The position numbers were made by a program, and so were the translations under genes. A model generated the notes under the pieces. The model saw only the letters and a list, made by a program, of their open reading frames with translations, was not told the DNA's origin and did not search any database. A stretch of DNA of 64,000 nt from contig OZ024852.1 of NCBI GenBank assembly GCA_964017145.1, positions 1,489,945-1,553,944 on the forward strand, read 5' to 3'. Each line of letters begins with the position of its first letter. The first letter of the stretch is position 1. This document shows, one piece after another, positions 45,881 through 56,667 of this stretch. The DNA is from Agrocybe praecox (Eukaryota; Basidiomycota; Agaricomycetes; Agaricales; Agrocybaceae).

Positions 45881-47322
45881 ATGCGTTTCTCACTTTCTTT
45901 TTCCGCTGCTGTTCTGGCTGCTGTGTGTCTCGTCGCTAACGCGGGTCCCATTGAATCCAAGGAAATCGCGAAGAACGCCGCGAAGGGCTTGCGTCTTTTG
46001 AGTCTCCAGGAAAATGCAGAACCTGTCTGGAAAACCGAGAGCGAGGTCTTCGATCTCCTCAGGGCTGGTGTTAACTTCGTATGTTATTGGATTTGTATTG
46101 GGAAAATACTGGCTGCTGACTGGGGGGTAATAATAAAACAGTTCGATGTGACTGAGGTGTACGAACTGGACCAGAAGAACGCGGCTGCTGCTCAAAATTC
46201 CAGAACGGCTGCCGTTACCGCTGTTACTTGTGAGCATGATCGTCTCGTTCACTTCACTTTTTTTCTTCTAAACGTGACATCTTAGATCCTACCCCCTCCA
46301 AGCAAAGCCTTGTGAATCAGTGTCGACTTCGAATATGCAGACCAATCTCAACAGTTTGACTGCTTTCAATAATCGATACTATAAGACTACCACTGGGGCT
46401 AGCGCGAGCACCTGGATTAAGGACGAAGTCGCCAGTGTATGTTCCAGTGCCTTTTGTTTTGATTCTGCTGTTCATGATTTGTCTTCGTCTTCAGTATGCG
46501 TCGACCTATGGACGATCCGATGTCACTGTCGCTCTCTACAGCCACAGTTTCGTTCAGTCCTCCATCATCGCCAAGATCCCCGGTACCGACCCATCGGGTG
46601 CCGTCACTATTCTCGGTGCCCACATGGATTCCATTAACTTGAGCAGCCCAACTAGTGGACGAGCTCCTGGTGCTGATGATGATGGCACAGGAGTTGTCAA
46701 CCTTTTGGAAGCACTCAGGGCGTTGCTCGCTGCCAACTTCAAGCCGACTAATCCAGTCGAATTTCACTGGTATGCGGCAGAAGAAGCTGGTTTGCTCGGC
46801 TCTCAAGCCATTGCTGCCGACTACAAGAGCAAGAGCGTCAATGTAAAGGCCTTCATGGAATTAGACATGTCCGGATAGTGAGTCTTTCGAACAATATCGA
46901 TGCCAGGGATAAAAAGGTCTAATTCTTTGAATAGCTTCAAGCCCCGGCCCGGTACAACCGAAGTCATGGCTCTTCAGGCCGATTACATTAATGAGGACCT
47001 GAATACCTTCCTCAAGTCCCTCATTACGACTTACTCCCGCATTCCTTGGGCGATGGACAAGGCCGTAAGTGAATTTTGCGTGCCGAATTTTTCTCCCTTT
47101 CTGATGAATTGATCCTCACAGTGCGGGTATGCCTGCTCCGACCATGCCAGCTGGTACAAGAATGGATTCCCCTCAGCCTTCCCATACGAGGCCGTTACGG
47201 ACGATGATAACCCTAATGTCCATTCCGCCACCGATACCACCAGCGTTTCCGGCTTCTCCTGGGCACATTCGCTTGAATTCGCAAAGATCGCTGTAGCGTT
47301 TGTTTACGAGTTGGCCGCTTAG
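45881..47322 (+). CDS. Secreted leucine aminopeptidase, M28E family
   Basis: Zinc exopeptidase that removes N-terminal residues from peptides outside the cell. Six or seven exons. Signal peptide [20 protein letters not shown], then an N-terminal propeptide region ([16 protein letters not shown] joined to [11 protein letters not shown]). Mature part: [86 protein letters not shown], and [20 protein letters not shown]. These carry the five expected zinc ligands (His of AHMD, Asp of ADDDG, Glu of EEAG, Asp of ELDM, His of SDHASW) and the catalytic Glu preceding the ligand Glu. Ends AFVYELAA. Acceptor choice before TSNMQTNL is ambiguous (see findings). Relics of another copy's 3' end lie at 47551 and 54664. 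Confidence 0.9.
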
Positions 47323-47796
47323 ATATATGCTAGATTTAACAATACAAGACGTGTAAAATATCAAGATAAATAATCTTTGTATCTTTCTAACAAATCTCAC
47401 CTGAGGTGAACCAATATCCATGTACTGATTTCAAGGCGATAGAGAAATTGACACTGATCAAAATGATAGGTTACTCTCCTATCAGTGCGAAAAACAAAGT
47501 GAATTTGTACACCATCATAATAAAAGTCGACGAGATGGCGCTGAATGGTAATTCGCGGGCATAGTCGTACTTGAAAAGTGTCCGTAGTTTTGTTCACGAA
47601 TTAGCTACTTAGATATCGAGTATATCATTTCTAAAGGCAAAGCATGTAAAGTTATTGGTGTAAACATGTTGGTGCATACATTTACACGTTGATAAGGACC
47701 CTGCAATATCCGTCGCTACCAACGCATCAGTTATATTTCGGTGAGGTAGTCAACAAAAATTCGATGAAACTACCGTAGAAACGTCAGAAGTCGACA
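47323..47796. other. Spacer between convergent aminopeptidase and F-box genes
   Basis: Contains the aminopeptidase 3' UTR and, from 47551, sequence that is duplicated next to the second F-box gene. An imperfect hairpin, ATAGGTTACTCTCCTATC, lies near 47465-47482. Confidence 0.5.
47551..47612 (+). pseudogene. Relic of an M28 aminopeptidase 3' end (copy beside F-box 1)
   Basis: In the aminopeptidase frame this reads SFVHELAT-stop, corresponding to [12 protein letters not shown] of the intact gene about 290 bp upstream, and the sequence after the stop (GATATCGAGTATAT) also resembles the true 3' flank. Only the last codons remain. Confidence 0.55.
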
Positions 47797-49518
47797 TCAC
47801 CAGGAAAACCCAAAATTGTCGTCGTGGGAATATGGGTCATCATAATCTTCATCGTAGTCAATATATGATTCACTGTCTTCCTCCTCTTCCGAAAATCCTT
47901 GTTCGACCTCATCCCAGTCCACATCAACAACGACTTCTCGTAACAAGTCGACATCATCTTCTGTAAGTCCGTAACATTCCCATAAGTCCAGTTTTTCCAC
48001 TTCTGCACCACACTCGTATCTCCAGATAAGGGATTGAAGAAGATCCTGGACAGGTGAATCACGACCATATTGATCGAAGGTAAAATGACTCAAGGTTAGC
48101 CTCCGAAGTTCCGAAAATGCTAGTCTTGGAGGTGATAGTGATGATTCTGCGCTTGGATGAGGCTGAGTTTCCTGCAACATTCGGGCCATGCCAAATAAAG
48201 CGCCCATCAGGGACAGTGAGGTCAAGTGAGGTAGTGTCCCAAGGCTTTTAGACATTGTTTCGCAAGTTAGGTAGTCAATGCATTGCACGGTTGCGTCCAC
48301 AACGTTAGACAGTGGGAGCGAAGAAAACGCATCTTTCCACAATCTCTCCCTTTCTATCATCCCAGTCGCATCCAAGGCGAGTGTTAGAACCAAGACGGGG
48401 GTTGATGAGGTCCTTTCCTCTTCGCGACGAGAATATGCACAGATGCGCAACCCTGACGAGTTTTTTATCACCAAGGAACGAATTATATGCTTTGATGCTG
48501 AAGATAAGATCGAAGAAATTCCTGCAAGGATCCCCGAAAAGCTGACATGGCTAGGTCCCTTCGAGGTAATGCCCAAAATGATTTCAGGTGGAATATCGAC
48601 GTGCTTGAGGAGGAATTCGATCTGTTGGGGCGTGCACGATAACTTTAATTCTTGCAGACGGGGCAAGGAAACACGTTGGCCGGATCGCACAGCATGGGTC
48701 CCCTGGATAATAGGGCAGGCATCTTTGATATCCAATACCTCGAGGGAGCTCAGCTGAGCAAATAATTCCAGGAATCGGGGTGCTGATATCGACGGTACGT
48801 TAGGCATGTCTTGGAGTTTAAGGACTGTGAGGGCATTCTTTCCGGAAAGGTGATGGGCCCAGTCAATGCTACAACCAGCAATGACCATGCTTTTAAGCCT
48901 ATCTGCCCGGGAAAACAATTCCTTCGGCAGTGTGCTGCCCGACTGTAGATCTTTGACGAGGATGGTTAATGATTGTAGCCTGGGAGCCGAGTCTGGTAGG
49001 TTGGGAAAAAATTCTTCAAGTAGGCTTTGTGTTCCGTAGAGATTCAAGTCTTGTATACGTGATCCATGCTTGAGAACGGATTGTACGATCGGAAGCATAG
49101 GTTGCAACCGATAATAACCATAATTTGACCTGTCGGTGTTGATTCTCACCCATAAATCTGCCATCTTTGACCGAGTCAGCATTTTGTCCACCCAATTTGG
49201 AAATGCAATATTGATATTTCTCCAAAGACTGGGCGAGTTGAGCGCCATTTCGCGCCATGCGCGACAGACGTGGCTACACTTAATCCACTTCATTTGCTCG
49301 GCTTCAGTACCGTTATGATAGTAAACGAATGGTAGCCAATCAGCTTGCTGGGAAAATTCAAATATTCGAGTGAAAAGTTCAGGAGGGAGTCGAGCAATCG
49401 GTGCATACGTATTCCTTTGCGACCTCAATAACAAGATGGCTTTCAAGTGTTCGTCGACTCGGCCATCAATGATTTTGAAAGCTTCTTCAGAACCTATATC
49501 TGCTTTTATGTTCATCAT
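47797..49518 (-). CDS. F-box protein with acidic C-terminal tail, paralogue 1
   Basis: Single long coding exon on the minus strand, about 573 residues from MMNIKADIGSEEAFKIIDGR. The F-box lies near residues 35-95 (YAPIARLPPELFTRIFEFSQ, KCSHVCRAWREMALNSPSLW), the Agaricomycete F-box-like type that binds Skp1. After it come LRR-like segments (IQDLNLYGTQSLLEEFFPNL, LQSLTILVK, LQELKLSCTPQQIEFLLKHV). The C-terminus is strikingly acidic (ESYIDYDEDYDDPYSHDDNF). An upstream GTACGT...CCGTAG pair suggests a 5' UTR intron ending 24 codons-worth of bases before the gene's conserved block; no ATG precedes it, so the first Met in the exon is chosen. Closely related to the gene at 54913-56667. Confidence 0.85.
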   Translation of the reverse strand: MMNIKADIGSEEAFKIIDGRVDEHLKAILLLRSQRNTYAPIARLPPELFTRIFEFSQQADWLPFVYYHNGTEAEQMKWIKCSHVCRAWREMALNSPSLWRNINIAFPNWVDKMLTRSKMADLWVRINTDRSNYGYYRLQPMLPIVQSVLKHGSRIQDLNLYGTQSLLEEFFPNLPDSAPRLQSLTILVKDLQSGSTLPKELFSRADRLKSMVIAGCSIDWAHHLSGKNALTVLKLQDMPNVPSISAPRFLELFAQLSSLEVLDIKDACPIIQGTHAVRSGQRVSLPRLQELKLSCTPQQIEFLLKHVDIPPEIILGITSKGPSHVSFSGILAGISSILSSASKHIIRSLVIKNSSGLRICAYSRREEERTSSTPVLVLTLALDATGMIERERLWKDAFSSLPLSNVVDATVQCIDYLTCETMSKSLGTLPHLTSLSLMGALFGMARMLQETQPHPSAESSLSPPRLAFSELRRLTLSHFTFDQYGRDSPVQDLLQSLIWRYECGAEVEKLDLWECYGLTEDDVDLLREVVVDVDWDEVEQGFSEEEEDSESYIDYDEDYDDPYSHDDNFGFSW

Positions 49519-49710
49519 CGTCTGGTTTTCGTAGTTGACCAAGTCTACGGTTAATCAGTAATGAACGAATAACGTCTGAATCGAAGGTGCGACGACTGAG
49601 TGGGCTATAATAAATTGACAAACGTACCGATAAAGGATAGCTATCGGAGTCTAAATCCGCGGCGCTGTGCTGCCTTATTCTTCGATAGCTTGGGGAAGTG
49701 AGGGGGACAA

Positions 49711-50091
49711 TTACTGGTATTCTCGAGCAAGGCCGTCAAAAAAGTAGAAACCAAACAGACGAAGGTCAACGTTCAAGTTATAGTTCTTGTTTTCCCAGGG
49801 GTGCTTGAGGCGGGCCAAAGTATCCTGCAATTCTGGGACGGGAAGGTGCGGAAGTGCGCGTTGTGCACTGAAGGTAATGGTATCAGGCAAAGGATCCGGT
49901 GCAGCTGCTTTCCAATCGGGAGAACGTCTCCTACTATTATCTTGAGGTAAAGAGGTGTGCAAGTGGCGCCGTATAACTCGTAGCAATGTGTTTCTTGGAG
50001 AGAGTGACAAGAACGATATCAGCGTGCGCGGTAGAGTTGCATTGAAAGCGCGAGCGTCACTGCGCCTTAAACGTGACATCATTCCCCGCAT
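49711..50091 (-). pseudogene. Truncated N-terminal fragment of a carnitine acetyltransferase
   Basis: Reads MRGMMSRLRRSDARAFNATL, an Arg-rich leader, then PDWKAAAPDPLPDTITFSAQ and RALPHLPVPELQDTLARLK, clearly the first exon of the carnitine acetyltransferases at 40378 and 50560. At HPWENKNYNLNVD it switches to sequence shared with the region upstream of the second F-box gene, where RRENNSYNLNVNV is found, so the rest of the enzyme was lost at a duplication breakpoint. An in-frame stop follows at 49711. No catalytic part remains. Confidence 0.8.
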
Positions 50092-50559
50092 TTGGGGCGG
50101 CAAAAAATCTTTAAACTGAACAGGAGTATGTTCCAACAGTACATATTTACTTGTAGACACGAAAACTGCGGCTGGGAAACATTTTGAAAATCCTTGAGAA
50201 AGACATTTATTTTAGGGAGTCAAAGAGCGTGGCACAGCGCGCGTCATCCAGCAAGAATTACGACTCTAGATTTTTTGAAAGAGGATAGTCACGCAGGTTC
50301 GAAAGGAGTCAACCTTGGTGATTGTATGACTACTAAGGGACACGGATACAAATTACAGAAAATTGACCAGATTTACAGATGGTAATATTATAGATTACAA
50401 TAAATAGTTAGCCTGTAGCAAAATGTCCGACATAGTGTTCATGCCACAACCACGTAGCTTCGTCGATCCATGGGTAGTGGCAAACTACAGTGGGCACTGG
50501 CGAGTGAGCTTTCCGATGCAATTGATAAAACATACGACCCCAATACACCCTGGCACAGT
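50092..50559. other. Spacer between acetyltransferase fragment and second acetyltransferase
   Basis: About 470 bp with the fragment's former promoter and the 3' UTR of the next gene. No other feature recognised. Confidence 0.5.
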
Positions 50560-52862
50560 TCACAACTTCGCGTTGACTTGTGGAACTGCGACGTGTAGAG
50601 CATACAAGTCATCAGCGGCCGTAGCAATTTCTTGGATAAATCGTCTGCCGGGCATGCTCTTTGGGGAGGTGATGGTAAACTGAAGCCGATCTGGTTTTTA
50701 TGGTTTCAGTAACTTATCCAGTGAGGCGGGCTAGATTCCAAGACAGGCTTACCATCGTACCCAGTCATATAGGGTATCGCAAAAGAATTGGGTAGTACTT
50801 CTCCCCAACCGTACACGGTAAAATGCTTCGAAAAGATAGCGGATGTGCTCACAACAGTGTTGAACAACCTGACATAAACAGGGTCCTCAAATAATTCTGG
50901 TAATGCTTCGCTTTTCTTTAGGGCCTGTCGCAGCCCTACAGCCAATTGTATGAGGATGTAATCAGTATCTCCAGCTATTTTCATTAGTCGGATTTATGAA
51001 CATACCAAAAAGGTGGCGGTCAATACCCTCTCCCTCTCTGGCATCCTTTATTAAAGATCCATGCTTCCTGGTCGCTTCGTCAAAAAGTTTCTTGCATGTT
51101 TTCATGGGCGTTCCATCGTCCATACTACGGACCCAGGCATCCGTTTCACTTGTCGCAACTAGAATGTCTTCAGTACGGCCTCTATAGAATTTGCGAGTCG
51201 TGGCAGCTTCGTTGCTTCCTCCAGTGCGTGGTTCTTCTCCTATTAAGCGTTTATAAGCCAGTTGAATGATCATCTGTGCCCACGAATCAGGGGAAACGCA
51301 GAAACTCTTGATTGCAGCCTTCCCATAAGATGTAAGGTGGTAGTGAAGGTCCCGAGAATTAATGAGCTTCACAGCGGCCCGATCCGCTGCTGTAATTGCG
51401 TCAGTAATAACAGCCGTGAGTTTCCAGTCCAAAGGTGTTGGCACTTTATGAGAAGGTTTGAACGACCCGTGGTCAAAGGTAGGGTGGTAGAGCATTTCAA
51501 GAATTTCATCACACACTCGTGTAATAGTGGTGCCGTCCACCATGGAATGCTCCCCCATAAAACCAGTGTAGCCATTGTCGAAGACAACGAATTGCATAGG
51601 TTTGTCCATCCATCTATTTCTCAATCCGATTGGAACTCCACCAACAACATCTCCATGCCACAGAGCGCGACTGTGGTGTATAGGGTCTTGAGGCCTAGAA
51701 GAGTCGAGGATAATTACGAATACGGAAGAATTAATAGTCTCTAGAATTTTTGAGTTATGAGAAGACGACTCCAATTCCGCGTAGTCCTAAGAGAGGGTCA
51801 AGCAAATATCATGCAGGATCTAGTGTCCCATACCTTTGCCCAGGTATCACGGTGTGATGATGTTAGCACGCCGACACCGGGGTATTCTTTCAGGGTATTA
51901 TCATATATGTGTTGGATTTGTCTAATAGAAATAAGCCTCTTATACTAGAAGAGTACGTCCAGAACTTACTGTTCTATTTCCGCAGTGCTCAGAATTCTGC
52001 TATTGTCCGTAACATCTACTTTGTAGATGCGGTTCTTCCTTATCACGATGATGTGGCCCGAGTCACCAAGGTCGCTTGCTTTGGCGTAAGAAACGCACCA
52101 ATCAAGTTTTTCGCCTGGAACTCGGGAACATTCAAATAACCATCTTAAAAAAGATTCAATTTTAAATAATGGTTAATTGAAGAAGGATGCGGATAGGAAT
52201 GACCTATATGCATCCATACATAGCGGCCCGTGCTTTGTAGTGTCTGGCTTGAGGTGACCTTTCTTCAGCTGTTGTCTGAACAACATGGCAGCCCTCGTTA
52301 TTCCAGCTGCACGTGCAGCCGGTGCATTCGATAAATGTGAAAAAGGCTGGTCGAATCCAACTAAAAGATACATCTACATATGAGATGGACAAACAAAAGT
52401 TCATGCACAAGGAAACACACAATAATAGGAGACATTCAAGAGCAACTAATAACGAAAGGAGGTTATCAACACAGTCAAAAGCCAAGACGGGGGACATACA
52501 GGTTCGCGATAAGCCAGAAAACATCCATCATCCCACCATTCTTCAAGCCAATTTTCTGTTTCAACCGCCTTCTTCAATAAGCGTTCTTGGAGTTCCGGAC
52601 CCTTCGTCTTGCCAAAGTCATCGACCTTCCGAGTAACGGAAGCGTACTCTGATTCGGACCATGAAATTGGCTTCAAACACTCTTTCAAACGATTCAGAGT
52701 ACTCTGCAGGTTAGGAACCGGAAGGCTTGGAAGTGTGGCCTGAGCTTGGAAGGTGGTAGTACCGGGCAAAGGCTCCGGTGCGGCTGCTTTCCAGTCGGCA
52801 GGCCGTGATGCGCGATGACGTATTTGATGAGTCGATAGGGATGCCATTACACGTGCTTTCAT
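50560..52862 (-). CDS. Carnitine O-acetyltransferase paralogue, peroxisomal AKL end, no long leader
   Basis: Same exon layout as the gene at 40378-42848, including the 25-nt exon (LLLNVSYY). Starts MKARVMASLSTHQIRHRASR at 52862, much shorter than its paralogue and without an obvious mitochondrial presequence. Landmarks: LPSLPVPNLQSTLNRLKECL, LEEWWDDGCFLAYREP, AARAAGITRAAMLFRQQL, ALWHGDVVGGVPIGLRNRW, catalytic His in FMGEHSMVDGTT, SPDSWAQMIIQLAYKRLIGE, and C-terminal QVNAKL, a PTS1 signal. All exons examined stay in frame. Changes such as CFLAYREPLLLNV for the conserved YLGYRDSVVVNV suggest relaxed or shifted constraint. Likely restricted to peroxisome/cytosol while the other paralogue also serves mitochondria; that division is inferred from targeting signals only. 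Confidence 0.9.
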
Positions 52863-54663
52863 TTATGGAAAAGATGTAGGTAACTTGGTCTGGGTGATTT
52901 TCAAGGGCATTCGTGGACAGCATTATATACTCTTCAGAATCTCCTCTTAATACAGCAATGGCCGTCAACTTCTCATTTATGCAACATTAAGCACGGGCGA
53001 AGAAATCCTATAAACGTACTTTTGCTATATTGAATACTGGCTGTCAGAGCTTGCCAACCTCACTCCACGAGGAAGGATCTTCGTAATTTCGGCATTGTAG
53101 CAAGTCCTATGAAGATTATGGTCAAGTAGTGGGTTATGAAGGATTCGGGACCAAATAAGTAGATATTCGTCTGCCGCGTAAATATCGTGTAAAGTTTTTT
53201 TGGACTAGGTAGATTCCACCGAAGCATCGGGAAAATATTAACTTCCTGTATTTATGGTACGCAGGCCGCCTGTGCAGGTTACACTTACCTGCTATGTAAT
53301 CCTGGAAATTGAAGAATACCCCCAGAGATTCTAATCAACCAGCTAGAAGTAAGTTGTGGCTCAAACGTTCGCAAGCCGAGTAAATTAGACCCGTGAAGAC
53401 GACATTGAGCCGAGTTACACCCAAAGCATTGCAAACCCCAAGTCAGCTTAGACTGATGGAACGGTGTCAAATTGTGGCAACCCGGTCCTAACCTCTACTC
53501 CCCACATCTCAGAAGTCGTCGAGTGATCTTCTACAGAATTTAGCGTGCACATCCCAGGTTTTAAAGAGTGGAAAATAAAATTTGGTTCGATTTGTTCAAA
53601 TTTTGTTATTCATGCAAAGTACTTTCGCTGATTGCCGAAACATGGTCTGCCGCATGATCTCAGCTGACTTTCGCCAACACGGCAACTCTGTAGTACTTAT
53701 ACCGTTATGAGAAGAAAGGCTACGGCCTCCTGTTTGTAATTACATCCAGGACTATATCAAAAATTGGACATATACATCAAGTCTAGCGGAAGGTTTCATT
53801 GGCCCAAGGTAAGCAGTCCTAGAAAGTTCATCCAAAAACATCGTTGCTTCCTCAATAATTCCACATTGGTGTATCGGAATCCAGACAAAGTTATAAACTG
53901 CCCAGAGATCACAGGTTAATGCGGCTTTTGGCAAATGCCGACGTTCTTATACGTGTTTATCTTATCTCGAGAGAAGTTGAAGCGCTCCTCGAGCCTGAAA
54001 AAAAAAGGATAGAGTCATGGTTAGGTAAAATGAGCGCTTATGAGATGAAGATAGCGTACGCAAACCGGGTGTCCCTAGTTTCCCTCGCGTTAAAAGTCTC
54101 GAATGAATGAATTTTGATGAGCAGCGAGTGTGATAAACGTTTGTGCGTTAGACTTATACCAGGGAGTAGAAAGCAGAGCTAATGATGGAGCCAGGCAATG
54201 CTTGTCTCACTGTTATCATTCCAACCAAGTTAGCTGGTGTGATATATTCCTACATACTACAAGTAGCACGTACCGTTCCGCCAAAAATGGCGTCATGTCC
54301 CAAGGCACGAGCGAACGAGAAGCAGACCACTTAAAGCTAACGTAGCAGTACGACCAATGTTGTAGTATGAAGGCATATATATAAGCATCAGTCTGAGAGG
54401 AGTCGTACTCTGTTTGTTCTGACTGTTTCTTTGAATCTTTGTGACCTTAATCTTTTCGTATTCCTGTTTTGACTGCTTCATGCACAGGTGACCTTCCAAA
54501 GTAAAGTCAAGGAAAGGATTTTAAGCGCTGAGGACCAGTAGATTCATATGATAGTAAGTAATGTAAAAGCAAGGAACAAGTTTTGCCAACGCACGTCGCG
54601 TACTGGTATATTACGCTGCCGGGTTGTCGGCATGTAGTGAAATCACAGTGACAGCACACTATG
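52863..54663. other. Gene-poor spacer
   Basis: About 1.8 kb between the second acetyltransferase and the second F-box unit. Only short ORFs without family features. An orphan TATA-like element, CATATATATAAGC at 54374-54386, has no credible gene downstream and may be left from a decayed gene. Confidence 0.5.
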
Positions 54664-54738
54664 TCGATTCGCGGGCTGAAAGTTCGATAGTCGTACTTAA
54701 AAAGTGTTTGCAGTTTTGTTCACAAATTAGTTACTTAG
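54664..54738 (+). pseudogene. Relic of an M28 aminopeptidase 3' end (copy beside F-box 2)
   Basis: Reads SFVHKLVT-stop in the aminopeptidase frame, homologous to the relic at 47551-47612 and to [12 protein letters not shown] of the intact gene. Preceding DNA is unrelated to the aminopeptidase. Confidence 0.55.
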
Positions 54739-54912
54739 ATATCGGGTATATTATTTCTAAAGGTAAAACATGTAATAAAAATGTTGGTGTTTACATGTTG
54801 ATCAAGACCCTAACACAATATCCGTCACTATATACCATAGCATCAGTTATATTTCGGTGAGGTAGTGAACAAAGATGAGATGGACCCACCGTAGAAACGT
54901 CAGAAGTCGACA

Positions 54913-56667
54913 TCACCAGGAAAAGCCAAAATTGTCGTCGTAGGAATATGGGTCATCATAATCGTCATCGTAGCTATCAACATATGCTTCACTGTCTTCC
55001 TCCTCTTCCGAGAATCCTTGTTCGACCTCATCCCAGTCTACATCAACAACCACTTCTCGTAATAAGTCGACATCATCTTCAGTAAGTTTGTAACAGTCCG
55101 ATAAGTCCAGTTTCTCCACTTCTGCACCACATTCGTATCTCCAGATAAGGGATTGAAGAAGATCCCGAACATCTAAATCACCACTGTATTGATCGAAGAT
55201 AAATTGGTTCAAGGTTAGCCTCCGAAGTTCCGAAAATGCTAGCCTTGGAGGTGATAGTGATGATTCTGCGCTTGGATGAGGCTGAGTTTCCTGCAACATT
55301 CGGGCCACGTCAGGGAAAGGGACCATCAGGAACAGTGAGGTCAAGTGAGGTAGTGTCCCAATGCTCTCGGCCAGTGTTTCGCAAGTTAGGTTGTAAATGC
55401 CTTGTACTGTTGTGTCCACGACGTTAGACAGTGGGAGCGAAGAAAACACATCTTTCCATAGTCTCTCCCTTTCTGCCATCCCAGCCGCATCCAAGACGAG
55501 TGATAGAAACAAGACGGGGGCTGTAGGTCCGTAATTCCGAACCCTTATTGTTGGAGGTATCCTTTCCTCTTCGCGACAAGAATATGCAGAGATGTGCAAC
55601 CCTGACAGGTTGTGTACCACCAAGGAACGAATTCTATGCTTTGATGCCTCATCTAAGGATAAGAGTGAAGAAATTGCTGCAAGGATTCCCGAGAAGCTGG
55701 CATTGCTAGGTCCCTTCGAGGTAATGCCCAAAATGGTTTCAGGTGGAATATCGACGTGTCTGAGGATGAATTCGATCTGTTGGGGCGTGCACGATAACTT
55801 TAATTCTTGTAGACAAGGCAAAGAAACGCGTTGGCCGGATTGCACAGCATGTGTGGCCTCGATAATAGGGCAAGCATCTTTGATATCCAATATCTCGAGG
55901 GAGCTCAGCTGAGCAAATAATTCCAGGAATCGGGGTGCTGATATCGACGCTACGTTAGGTATGTCTTGAAGTTTGAGGACTGTGAGGGCATTCTTTCCGG
56001 AAAGGTGATGGGCCCAGTCAATGCTACAACCAGCAATGCATATGCTTTTAAGCCTATCTGCCCGAGAAAAGGATTCTTTCGGCAGTGTGCTGCCCGACTG
56101 ACTATCTTTGACTGTAATGGTCAATGATTGTAGCCTGGGAGCCGAGTCTGGTAGGTTGGGAAAAAATTCTTCAAGTAGGCTTTGTGTTCCGTAGAGATTC
56201 AAGTCTTGTATACGTGATCCATGCTCGAGAACGGATTGTACGAACGGAAGCATAGGTTGCAACCGATAATTTGACCTGTTGGTGTCGATTTTCACCCGTA
56301 AATCTGCCATCTTCGACCGAGTCAGCATTTTGTCCACCCAATCTGGAAATGCGATATTGATATTTCTCCAAAGACTGGGCGAGTTGAGGGCGATTTCGCG
56401 CCATGCGCGACAGACGTGGCTACACTTAATCCACTTCATTTCCTCGGCTTCAGTACCGTTATGAAAATAAAAAGATGGTGGCCAATCAGTTTGCTGGGAA
56501 AATTCAAATATTCGAGTGAAAAGTTCAGGAGGGAGTCGAGCAATCGGTGCATACGTATTTCTTTGCGACTTCAATAACAAGACGGCTTTCAAGTGTTCGT
56601 CGACTTCGCCATCGATGATTTTGAAAGCTTCTTCAGCACCAATATCTGCTTTTATGTTCATTATCAT
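54913..56667 (-). CDS. F-box protein with acidic C-terminal tail, paralogue 2
   Basis: About 584 residues in one exon, from MIMNIKADIGAEEAFKIIDG. F-box near residues 35-95 (YAPIARLPPELFTRIFEFSQ, KCSHVCRAWREIALNSPSLW), then the same LRR-like repeats and acidic tail (YDDDYDDPYSYDDNFGFSW) as paralogue 1. Differences include a 12-residue insertion (IRVRNYGPTAPV region) and loss of the YGY near residue 134. The frame is open throughout, so both copies appear functional. The DNA upstream ends in a relic matching the tail of the fragment at 49711, showing that the promoter regions were duplicated together. Confidence 0.85.
   Translation of the reverse strand: MIMNIKADIGAEEAFKIIDGEVDEHLKAVLLLKSQRNTYAPIARLPPELFTRIFEFSQQTDWPPSFYFHNGTEAEEMKWIKCSHVCRAWREIALNSPSLWRNINIAFPDWVDKMLTRSKMADLRVKIDTNRSNYRLQPMLPFVQSVLEHGSRIQDLNLYGTQSLLEEFFPNLPDSAPRLQSLTITVKDSQSGSTLPKESFSRADRLKSICIAGCSIDWAHHLSGKNALTVLKLQDIPNVASISAPRFLELFAQLSSLEILDIKDACPIIEATHAVQSGQRVSLPCLQELKLSCTPQQIEFILRHVDIPPETILGITSKGPSNASFSGILAAISSLLSLDEASKHRIRSLVVHNLSGLHISAYSCREEERIPPTIRVRNYGPTAPVLFLSLVLDAAGMAERERLWKDVFSSLPLSNVVDTTVQGIYNLTCETLAESIGTLPHLTSLFLMVPFPDVARMLQETQPHPSAESSLSPPRLAFSELRRLTLNQFIFDQYSGDLDVRDLLQSLIWRYECGAEVEKLDLSDCYKLTEDDVDLLREVVVDVDWDEVEQGFSEEEEDSEAYVDSYDDDYDDPYSYDDNFGFSW

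Larger units (their letters stand above)
47551..49807. repeat. F-box segmental duplication, copy 1
   Basis: Matches 54664-56967 across the aminopeptidase relic, the F-box 3' flank, the whole F-box gene and about 290 bp upstream, ending at AGGGGTGCTTG. Beyond this point copy 1 continues into carnitine acetyltransferase sequence and copy 2 does not. Confidence 0.8.

Noticed and set aside
29530..52862. GH18 genes, aminopeptidase and acetyltransferases as a biosynthetic cluster
   Set aside because: No backbone enzyme (PKS, NRPS, terpene synthase), tailoring oxidase or transporter is present; the grouping is explained by duplication.
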